This document shows positions 1 to 6,506 of a DNA stretch of 14,831 nt, piece after piece. A program made the translations under genes and the position numbers. The notes below the pieces were generated by a model. The model saw only the letters and a program-made list of their open reading frames with translations, was not told the origin of the DNA and made no database searches. Source of the DNA: Deltaproteobacteria bacterium (GTDB taxonomy: Bacteria; Desulfobacterota; Desulfarculia; Adiutricales; Adiutricaceae); the NCBI GenBank assembly GCA_031278795.1, contig JAITJT010000249.1, positions 1 to 14,831 on the forward strand. Reading direction: 5' to 3'. Each line of letters starts with the position of its first letter. Position 1 is the first letter of the stretch.

Positions 1-130
1 AAGAAGCTTTTTTAAAAAGCAAACGCATTCTTAATTACATTAACTCACGTATTTATGTATTCAGGCGCTCTAGTATTAATATTAAAAGTATGCTAATATT
101 TAAGTCAATTTAGGAATAAGGAGTCTATAT

Positions 131-655
131 ATGCCAGATGAAATAAATAAGAATGATCCTGACACTAAAATGATATTATGTCCAGCACACAATGAATATT
201 ATTTAAAATTAGCCCAAATGATAGGCATTAAATTCCCAATGTATATAAGCCATTGGGATGTAGATTCTGACAAACTTGAAACTATAATTACGATAAAATT
301 TCATAGAGAAGCTAGATTTTCTTGCCCTGTCTGTGGTGAGGAAAATTTAAAAGTTTACAACCGTTTCACACGAAGAGCTAAAACATTGGGTTTTTACAAT
401 TATAGAACAGTCATTAAATTTCACCATCCAAGAATAAAATGCCCGAACTGCGGCTTAAAATCAGTTGCTTTAGACTGGATAACTCCAGGTGCTAGTATAA
501 CTAATGTTGTAAAAGCAAAAATAATTGCTCTTTTGCCGGAAATGAGATTATCAGACATATCTAGGCAAATGAATGTTTCGATAAACCTAGTAAGAAACCT
601 AATGCAGGAGTCAGCTAAAAAACGAAGTAAGAAGTCAGCTAAAAAGCCCAAATAA
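131..655 (+). CDS. ISL3-transposase-like zinc-ribbon/HTH protein lacking a catalytic domain
   Basis: The 174-residue product resembles the N-terminal half of ISL3-family transposases. It has a four-cysteine zinc ribbon (CPVCG near residue 65, CPNCG near 104, joined by an arginine-rich segment) and then a helix-turn-helix-like stretch (about 135-160, RLSDISRQMNVSINLVRNL). The DDE domain of a full ISL3 transposase (usually about 400 residues or more) is absent. The protein instead ends in a lysine/serine tail, so it could bind DNA but not transpose. The start is well supported: AAGGAG at 118-123 lies 7 nt before the ATG. A TAATAT hexamer at 94-99 could be a -10 box, with no good -35. Codons are much more AT-rich than in the other genes, suggesting recent acquisition. 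Residues 15-125 are about 40% identical by hand alignment to the protein at 10726-11145. It could be a transposase remnant or a domesticated regulator; the sequence does not decide. Confidence 0.8.
   Translation: MPDEINKNDPDTKMILCPAHNEYYLKLAQMIGIKFPMYISHWDVDSDKLETIITIKFHREARFSCPVCGEENLKVYNRFTRRAKTLGFYNYRTVIKFHHPRIKCPNCGLKSVALDWITPGASITNVVKAKIIALLPEMRLSDISRQMNVSINLVRNLMQESAKKRSKKSAKKPK
609..645 (+). repeat. 24-bp-period direct repeat encoding the basic C-terminal tail
   Basis: AGTCAGCTAAAAA occurs at 609-621 and again at 633-645. The duplication lies in the last codons of the ISL3-like gene and produces the paired SAKK motifs of its lysine-rich tail. Replication slippage is the simplest origin. 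Confidence 0.75.
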
Positions 656-704
656 TTTAGATTAGGAATATCTAGCTGTTGCTTTATAGGTTATAAAGAG
701 TGTT

Positions 705-739
705 AAAGGGCCTCAAATATATTAGCCCTTTGTATTTTT
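705..739 (+). terminator. Intrinsic terminator of the ISL3-like gene
   Basis: AAAGGGC (705-711) pairs perfectly with GCCCTTT (725-731) across a 13-nt loop. A T-rich run at 735-739 follows. It lies 50 nt after the stop codon at 655 on the same strand. The stem is 7 bp and the loop is long, so efficiency may be moderate. The 3' arm and T-run are duplicated in the next 21 bp. Confidence 0.6.
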
Positions 740-760
740 ATATTAGCCCTTTGTATTTTT
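719..760 (+). repeat. Perfect 21-bp tandem repeat, two copies
   Basis: ATATTAGCCCTTTGTATTTT plus one T is present twice, at 719-739 and 740-760, without mismatch. The first copy contains the 3' arm and T-run of the terminator at 705-739, so the second copy is a duplicated half-terminator. The core ATTAGCCCTTT resembles repeats found after other genes in this window. Confidence 0.9.
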
Positions 761-973
761 GTTAGTAGAGAGGTTTTTGGGGTTTTAGGGAGAAAAATAG
801 AATAAATAACTTTTAAATAGAACCCTAAAATCATAGCGTGCACCTTATACTACCTAAAAAGATGTGTCAAAAGATTTGGGAGAAACGTATATTTCAGGCG
901 TTAAAAATATTTTCATAGGCCCATCTCTTTTTTTATATTTATCCCAGATCTGGAATTGTATATCAAGAGACAC

Positions 974-1017
974 AAAAAAAAAATGCGGCCGCTTTCATAT
1001 TATTTAAGGCGGCCGCA
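974..1017 (-). terminator. Strong intrinsic terminator of the PPR-like gene
   Basis: On the minus strand a 9-bp stem made of TGCGGCCGC (984-992) and GCGGCCGCA (1009-1017), with a 16-nt loop, is followed by ten T residues (A-run at 974-983 on the plus strand). It lies 29 nt after the end of the gene finishing at 1047. GC-rich stem, U-tract and position all fit a Rho-independent terminator. Each arm contains the palindrome GCGGCCGC. Confidence 0.88.
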
Positions 1018-1046
1018 CATGATAAATATAGGCTCAAGAGTTGTTT

Positions 1047-3782
1047 TTACGCGTCTTTTCCCAGCCCCTTGATACGCGGATAGTTGAGGGCGTTTTTGGC
1101 GAGCTTCAGCTCAAAGGCGGCGGAATCCTTAAGTTTCATAATCTCCGGATCTTCACCTAGGTCCTTCATGCCCGCTAAAATCGCCTCAGCCTCCTGGAAG
1201 CGCTTGGCCTTGCCAAAGGACCTTACCAATATGACCGCGAGTCTCCCGCGGGGGATTACCAGGTCGTCTTTGTTGGAAAGTGACTCGAGACCTTGGTAGA
1301 GGGTTTCGGACTCGTCTAGGAAGCCGGCCTTCTCTAAATCAATCACCAGATTGACCGTGGCCTTGCACCTTAGGATGGAAAGCTTGGGGGTGTCCGGAAA
1401 GGAGTTCATGACCATCATGATGGCCCTGGCCTCGTCTAGGCGCCCCATGCTGCCGCAGATGCTGATGAGATTGACGCCGGCCTTGCCGCGCTCCTCCAAG
1501 ATCTCCTCTTCAGTGCCCAGTCTCTCCATTTCGTCGAAGAGGCGCTTGGCGGGTTTGAGGTCTCCGGCCCTTATGTACATGGAGATGAGCTTGAAGGCGC
1601 CCCTGGCTATCTCCAGGCGCACGCCCAGGTAATCCCCCAAGAGCTTAATCTCGTCAAAGATCTCCTGGGCCCTTTCCAGCTCGCCTTCGGCTCCGTAGTG
1701 GTGGAGCAGGCTAACCCCGGCCCGGGTCTTCTCCTGGAGCACCCTATCGGATTGTCCCAAATCCACAAGGCTAGCGTAGAGCTCCTCGGCCTTCTGGGTG
1801 TCTCCGGACTCGAGGAGAAAGAATATGAGGCGGTTGGTGCACAGGGCCCTGTCCATGAGCACGGTCTCGTTGTCTCCCAGCTTCTTCATGCTGTGGAGGA
1901 CCTCCCGGGCCGTGTCGAAGCGGCGCTCGCGGCCGTAATCAAAGACCAGATTGAAGGCCGCCTTTCCCAAATGCGCGGTGATTTCCGGGTACTGGGCGTA
2001 GTCCAGCATCCTGGTGTAGATGTCCTTGGCGTCATCTAGCCTCTTGTCGCTTCCCAGGAAACCCACCAGGTTCACCGTGGCCTTGGAGCGCTCCAGAAGC
2101 ACGGTGGCGCTCTCGGGAATTTTCGCCAGGGACTCGTAGACTTTTATGGCGGAGTCGATTTCACCCTGGAGGCCCAGCTCGGTTATGAGGTTGAAGCTGG
2201 CCCTGGCCTTCTCGGCGTGCACCTCCGGGTAGTCCCCCAGGATGTCCATGGTTCCGTAGAGTAAGAGGGCCTTGTCCCTGAGGTCGTTTCTGGAGTAGCC
2301 GGCTATGAGGTTAAAGAGGGCCTTGGCCTTTTTGGCGGCGAACCACTCGCTGTTGCCCAGCTGGGCCATCCTGGAGTAGATGGACGAGGCCATGGGCAGA
2401 TCCGGTTGCAGGCAGTAGTCGCAGATGAGGTTCACCGCGGATCTGGCGGTTAGCTTCCTCACGGCCAGGGAGCTGCCGTACTCGGTGAAGAGCTTTTCAA
2501 AGCCCCACTGGGCATCTAGGTACTGTTTCCTCTCCCCGTAGCTGAAGATGAGGTTGGACAGGGCCTCGGCCCTCTGGATCAAGAGCTGCTCCGAGTCACC
2601 CATGTCCTCCAGGGAGTCGAAGACGCGCTTGGCCTGCTTCAGGAGTCCGTTGGCCCCGTAATGGCTGATGAGGTTGGCCGCGGCCTGGGTCTTGTAGCAC
2701 AGCATGTCCAGGCTAGTGCCGAAGCTGTCCATGAACTTATAGAGCTTCTCGGCATCCTTCCAGCGCTTGTTGCTGCCGTAGACGCAGAGCATGTTGATGA
2801 CTCCCACGGCCCGGTAGATGTTTATGTTGCCTATGTCTTGCAGGGTAAAGAGGCTCTCGAAGATCTTTTTGGCCTCCTCCGGGTCGCCTCCGGAGGCGAA
2901 GACCGAGATGAGGTTCACGGCCGTCTGGGCCTGGATGTCCACCAGGGTGTTAAGAGCTTCATCCACAGTCGATTTTCGGGGCTTGGCGACCCTTTGAGCG
3001 TCCTCATTGGCGATAACCAGGGTAAGCTCGGGCTCACGGGGCGAGGGTTCCTTTAGCTCGTCCTTTTCCTCCCTAGAGTCCTCCCGAAGAGAGCTTTCCT
3101 CTTTAGGCTCCACATTAGTGTTAACCAAGGTGAGTGCGGGCCTGGTCCAGGGGCTGGCGTTGGGGTTGGTGACCGTCGGATTAATCTTCAAGAGGGCGTA
3201 GTAGACCTCCACAGCCTCTTTCTGCATATGGCCTCTTATGAGGCTTGAGACTAGGTAAAATGCCGTCTTGGCTATCTCGCTTACCAAAGGGTAGGAGTCC
3301 CCCAGCTGGAGCAACTCTAAAAACATCTTGTAAGCCGCGTCCAGGTCATCTGCCTTGGAATAGGCCATTATGAGGTGGCGCGCGGCGCCGGCCAGGGACA
3401 GATCGACTGCTGGTGTGCCCTTAAAAGTAAGAAGTTGGTCAAAGAGGGTCCTGGCCTCCGGGAGGTGTTCCAGGTGGGCGTAGTAGACCGCGAGCCTAGA
3501 GCCGGCCATGACTATGTGCTTCTTGTGCCAGCCGTCTTTTCCATCCTCATCGAGCCAGGGGTCGTATATAATATCCGCTTCTGTTTTCGCTCTTGTATTC
3601 TCTAGAAGCTTACACATCTGCTCGAAGAGATTCCTGGCCTCCAAAAGCAGTATGGACTTCTTGGCCAAGCCCTTGGCGCTGAGCTTCATGCCAAAGCCCG
3701 TCTTATCAGAAATCTCCTTAATCACGACCATGACCTTGTTGAAGTCTGCCAGGAGCTCATCTATATCTTTGGGAGGGGTCAT
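1047..3782 (-). CDS. Giant PPR/TPR-like solenoid protein with 40-residue repeats
   Basis: This 911-residue protein has no signal peptide or membrane span and is probably cytoplasmic. From residue 285 to the end it holds fifteen tandem helical repeats, each exactly 40 residues except one of 41, plus a partial sixteenth. The pattern is roughly: small-hydrophobic, N-L-[IV], Y-G, L-x-x-A, [IV]-[YF]-x-x-M, L-G-[DN], then a charged link. Three more repeats lie at about 94-206. Between them, 207-284 is a charged linker rich in Glu, Lys and Ser. The helices resemble pentatricopeptide repeats (35 residues) with about five extra residues per unit; TPR-type protein binding is the alternative. Asn before L-[IV] is kept in eleven of the fifteen repeats, at a position that in PPR proteins contacts RNA. 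A role as an RNA- or protein-binding scaffold is inference. The ATG at 3782 has GGAG (3794-3797 complement) 11 nt upstream, a slightly long spacing. The gene is monocistronic with its own terminator. Confidence 0.85.
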   Translation of the reverse strand: MTPPKDIDELLADFNKVMVVIKEISDKTGFGMKLSAKGLAKKSILLLEARNLFEQMCKLLENTRAKTEADIIYDPWLDEDGKDGWHKKHIVMAGSRLAVYYAHLEHLPEARTLFDQLLTFKGTPAVDLSLAGAARHLIMAYSKADDLDAAYKMFLELLQLGDSYPLVSEIAKTAFYLVSSLIRGHMQKEAVEVYYALLKINPTVTNPNASPWTRPALTLVNTNVEPKEESSLREDSREEKDELKEPSPREPELTLVIANEDAQRVAKPRKSTVDEALNTLVDIQAQTAVNLISVFASGGDPEEAKKIFESLFTLQDIGNINIYRAVGVINMLCVYGSNKRWKDAEKLYKFMDSFGTSLDMLCYKTQAAANLISHYGANGLLKQAKRVFDSLEDMGDSEQLLIQRAEALSNLIFSYGERKQYLDAQWGFEKLFTEYGSSLAVRKLTARSAVNLICDYCLQPDLPMASSIYSRMAQLGNSEWFAAKKAKALFNLIAGYSRNDLRDKALLLYGTMDILGDYPEVHAEKARASFNLITELGLQGEIDSAIKVYESLAKIPESATVLLERSKATVNLVGFLGSDKRLDDAKDIYTRMLDYAQYPEITAHLGKAAFNLVFDYGRERRFDTAREVLHSMKKLGDNETVLMDRALCTNRLIFFLLESGDTQKAEELYASLVDLGQSDRVLQEKTRAGVSLLHHYGAEGELERAQEIFDEIKLLGDYLGVRLEIARGAFKLISMYIRAGDLKPAKRLFDEMERLGTEEEILEERGKAGVNLISICGSMGRLDEARAIMMVMNSFPDTPKLSILRCKATVNLVIDLEKAGFLDESETLYQGLESLSNKDDLVIPRGRLAVILVRSFGKAKRFQEAEAILAGMKDLGEDPEIMKLKDSAAFELKLAKNALNYPRIKGLGKDA

Positions 3783-5082
3783 AAAAAAATATTCTCCGTA
3801 AACTTACGACTGGAAAAGCAACCCTCACGGCCAAATCATTTTGGGGAGGCTCACTTTTACACTGTAACACAGTTTTTGTAGAGCTTTTCTTGAGCCTAGG
3901 CAAAGCTTGCCGCCCCCTCCCGAAGAGGAGGCTGATAAGGCCCTAGTTACCGCATTTTAGCCAAAATTTTTCAAAAAACCAAATATTTGATGACGATTTG
4001 CATTTTTTCGATTGAACGGGCAGATATCACGGGCTCTTTTGGGGAGTAAGAGAAATAATAAGAGTTGGAAAGAATCTATATAAAAACGCCAAAAATAATA
4101 AAAAAGCTCAAAAACCCCCAAAAACAAAGAAAATCAAGAAAAAAAACCAAAACCCAAAAAAAAAGCGAAAAGGCGAAAATCAAAAGCTTTGGCCTAACTT
4201 CCTTTCCTTGATTTCCAAGGATTAGGGGCTTAGAAATACCCCCGCCTTTCGCCAAAGATGCCTGATTTCAGCGCTTCTTTCGGGCATTTACGAAAAAACT
4301 CGCGCGTTTTCTAAGACACAGCTATAATTTCCAAAGGCCCAAGAAACAAGTGAGTAAACTCAAGATAAACAAAGTGGGTATTTAATTCTAAAAGTTATGA
4401 TATGGGCTTACGATCAATTTGTTTGTGGAGCTTAACTTGGAGAGGAAAGCTCTAAAAAAAGCTTGAAATAATTCGAAAATTGTGTTAAAGACTGATTTGT
4501 ATTCCTGGATTCTAAGCAAAATGACACCAAAAAATACATCTAAAATCCCACCCCAAAATTAAAAAAATTTATGCGAAACTCCAGAGTCACCACAGCTCTC
4601 ACGCTCAATCTTTAACTTTCTCGCGCCTAATACATTACCCAAAAAACCTAAGCTTAGTGCATGGTAGCTTAGGCAGGGATTCGGAAGCCCCAGGTCCCTC
4701 ACATTACGGAAAAGAAGCAAAAAACATAGGTTTTTAGAAGGCTTTCCCCAAAAAAACCCGCGCTCCATAGCTAATCTGGGACATGGCGTTTTAAAAGTCT
4801 GCAATTACTACGGATTTTTTTGGTATTCTACCGTTTTAGAGTAGAGATTCCCTGTTACCTAAAAAGGGATGATTACCCAAAATGATTGGCCTCTAAACAT
4901 AAAGCCTGAGTGCCTTTTTATTTCAAAGGCTAAGTTTAGTAGAACTAAATTATCATAAAGATTTTAACCCAAAAAATTCGATCTTTTTTACTAAACTAAA
5001 ACAATTACCCTTGATGAGGAAAATCTCACGTTGTTTCAAGCATTTTAAGGACAAAGACACCAAATAAGCGAGAGGTCAGGCT
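3783..5082. other. 1.3 kb AT-rich intergenic region without a convincing gene
   Basis: The stretch is strongly AT-rich, unlike the GC-rich genes on both sides. A segment at about 4080-4180 is almost entirely A with short C runs. Small inverted repeats include ACTGT-AAC-ACAGT (3861-3873), near where a promoter for the minus-strand solenoid gene would sit, TCCTTG/CAAGGA (4205-4221), GCCTTT/AAAGGC (4912-4930) and TTTAGT/ACTAAA (4935-4949). None has the form of a clear terminator. No promoter matching consensus in both boxes was found for the gene at 5083, although TATCAT at 4951-4956 could be a -10. A reading frame at 4559-4804 (-) looks like chance. Confidence 0.6.
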
Positions 5083-6063
5083 TTGGCTACTTCCAAAGAA
5101 GATACACTAGCTGGCTACCTGCACTGCCCGGGCTGCGGCAAGATGGTTAAACTACCGGCCGACACCTGCCCCTTTTGCAAGGCCAACATGAGAACCGGCG
5201 AAAGGCCGGAGGAGAAAGTACCCATCTCCAAGAGAAAGGGCTTCAAAACCCTCGTGGCCATACTGATTCTCCTCATCCCGGTCGCTCTCTATTTCACCAC
5301 AGCCCAGGATCCCATGGGGGACATCAGCGAAATTTGGTACAAAATTATCTTCCGCCTGGAGGGCTGCGCCGAGCCCACTCCCAAGATGTGGGAAGCCGAC
5401 AACCTGGCCAAGGACAAGGAAGAAGTGAAGTCCGGATATGAAAAATGGAAGGAGGCTAAGAAAGAGAGGGCCAGGGGCCAGGAGCAATTTCCCCCGGATC
5501 TAACCAGCACCCCGGAGCAAAAGGCGGAAAAGACCGACAGGAGGGCCTATTTCGCCAACACCCTCATATCCGAGACCCCGGCTCCCACCATCTCCAAGGA
5601 GAACAACTGGTACAGCACCCTAGGCGGGGAGTGGGACATAGTCTGGATTACCGGGAAAGGTACCCCGCAGGAGAACATCCTCACGGGCGAGTGGAATTTC
5701 GCCTGGGTGAGCGGAGGCGAGGCCATGGAAGACATCATGAACGTGCCTTATCTCTGGGAGATGAAGAACGTCTTAAATCCCCTGCGCATTGCCTCCATGC
5801 GCACCTTCAACCCGGCCCAGGGCTACTGGGAGGGGGCCAAGGTCTACGCGGGACGCATCATTCCCTTCAGGGCCGGCCGCAACCAGGACGGCTCCATCTA
5901 CGAGACCTTCGTGAACAGCCAGGGGGCCATAGAGTTCTGGGTCTTTGTCAACATGACCAAGGAGTCCTTCCAGGTCTACATCTCAGAGACCCGGGACAAC
6001 GGGGTCACCTACTCGCCCGTGGCCGAGATCTGGGCCAAGTCCAGGATCATAGTCCCCCAGTAG
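5083..6063 (+). CDS. Zinc-ribbon, single-span membrane protein of unknown function
   Basis: The 326-residue product begins with a zinc ribbon (Cys15, Cys18, Cys29, Cys32; CPGC and CPFC). A positively charged stretch and one transmembrane helix (about 56-72) follow, then a long charged, helix-prone linker (about 105-155). The C-terminal domain (about 170-326) is rich in aromatic and beta-type sequence. It contains two similar copies of G-E-W-[DN]-[IF]-x-W-x-[ST]-G, at about 182-191 and 202-211. By the positive-inside rule the zinc ribbon would be cytoplasmic and the large domain periplasmic. I do not recognise the C-terminal domain. The predicted start is TTG at 5083, supported by AGAGG (5071-5075) 7 nt upstream; no ATG lies near. 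It has no close same-strand partner, with 1.3 kb before and 443 nt after it. A membrane sensor or envelope protein is possible but unproven. Confidence 0.82.
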   Translation: MATSKEDTLAGYLHCPGCGKMVKLPADTCPFCKANMRTGERPEEKVPISKRKGFKTLVAILILLIPVALYFTTAQDPMGDISEIWYKIIFRLEGCAEPTPKMWEADNLAKDKEEVKSGYEKWKEAKKERARGQEQFPPDLTSTPEQKAEKTDRRAYFANTLISETPAPTISKENNWYSTLGGEWDIVWITGKGTPQENILTGEWNFAWVSGGEAMEDIMNVPYLWEMKNVLNPLRIASMRTFNPAQGYWEGAKVYAGRIIPFRAGRNQDGSIYETFVNSQGAIEFWVFVNMTKESFQVYISETRDNGVTYSPVAEIWAKSRIIVPQ

Positions 6064-6079
6064 GGCGAGCCCAGGGATA

Positions 6080-6106
6080 AGCTCATCAGCTCTTTAGCTC
6101 ATCAGC
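6080..6106 (+). repeat. 16-bp-period direct repeat after the membrane-protein gene
   Basis: AGCTCATCAGC occurs at 6080-6090 and 6096-6106, beginning 17 nt after the stop codon at 6063. The joined copies read ATCAGCTCTTTAGCTC, which resembles the ATTAGC[C/T]CTTT core repeated after the genes ending at 655 and 9112. Confidence 0.8.
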
Positions 6107-6347
6107 ACTTGGCTAATTCAATAGCAATTATCTTCTTGGTTCTTCAATTTATTTTCTTATTTTTTTGCATATTTTTTCTATCTTCTCTATTAATCTATAA
6201 TTCTCTCAGATATGCCCTCCCCTCTTTCACCTTTCCCCCATCTCCTCCCATCACCTGCCATTTACTACCACGTACGACCTTATGCTCCAGGCTAAGAGGA
6301 AGCTTCTCCACCTAAAGCTCTCTGGGGTCTTTCAAAGAGCCCAAGAT
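6107..6347. other. Pyrimidine-rich spacer
   Basis: Most of 6120-6260 is T and C on the plus strand, including a run of seven T. No credible gene is seen. A small hairpin (GGGTCTT, loop TCA, AAGA-G-CCC with one bulged base) lies at 6325-6342, without a T-run after it. The pyrimidine bias could reflect an unstructured transcript tail downstream of the gene ending at 6063, but that is inference. Confidence 0.45.
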
Positions 6348-6377
6348 CTGGCAATTGGTGCTCCAATGGAGTATAAT
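6348..6377 (+). promoter_or_regulatory. Candidate promoter of the methyltransferase operon
   Basis: A perfect TATAAT (6372-6377) is preceded by CTGGCA (6348-6353), four of six bases of the -35 consensus, with an 18-nt spacer. The spacer carries a dyad, ATTGG-TGCT-CCAAT (6354-6367), placed where a repressor or activator could act. Transcription would start near 6384, leaving a leader of about 120 nt before the ATG at 6507. Confidence 0.45.
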
Positions 6378-6391
6378 TTTAGCTGTTATTG

Positions 6392-6462
6392 AAAAGGGAA
6401 TCCCGTAAAATCAGGATATTATCCTAAATTTACGGAAATCTTTCACTTAAGTGTTCCCTTTT
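6392..6462 (+). promoter_or_regulatory. Nested inverted-repeat leader, possible attenuator
   Basis: An outer 9-bp stem, AAAAGGGAA (6392-6400) with TTCCCTTTT (6454-6462), encloses two elements. The first is a hairpin with arms 6403-6417 and 6421-6435, pairing at 13 of 15 positions around a 3-nt loop. The second is the palindrome CACTTAAGTG (6444-6453). The outer stem ends in a short T-run (6459-6463). It begins about 8 nt after the predicted transcription start and ends 44 nt before the methyltransferase ATG. A cis-acting RNA switch or attenuator fits best. A small miniature transposable element with these arms as terminal repeats is the alternative, though no clear target-site duplication is seen. 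Confidence 0.5.
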
Positions 6463-6506
6463 TAAGAGCCCACCTTTAAACGCCGATTTCCCTGGAGGCG
6501 CCATCG

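Noticed and set aside
1..20. GCTTTTT/AAAAAGC at the window start as a terminator
   Set aside because: The perfect arms leave a one-base loop, there is no T-run after it, and the upstream gene is not visible.
1698..3056. Several plus-strand frames antisense to the solenoid gene
   Set aside because: They mirror the GC-rich repeat codons of the minus-strand gene and vanish as independent units. The 40-residue periodicity clearly fixes the coding strand.
4559..4804. 81-codon open frame on the minus strand within the long intergenic region
   Set aside because: Composition is unlike the real genes, there is no convincing Shine-Dalgarno, no recognisable motif, and the surrounding sequence is low-complexity.
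5011..5025. TTGAT at 5011 as half of an FNR/CRP box upstream of the gene at 5083
   Set aside because: The second half-site reads AAAATC at the wrong spacing and does not match ATCAA.
6109..6315. 68-codon frame from a TTG encoding a hydrophobic peptide
   Set aside because: The hydrophobicity follows from the T-rich tract (Phe, Leu, Ile codons). There is no ribosome site and the C-terminal part looks random.
6392..6462. The nested inverted repeat as a miniature transposable element
   Set aside because: The terminal arms exist, but the flanks show no clear target duplication and no second copy was noticed. The leader position favours regulation.
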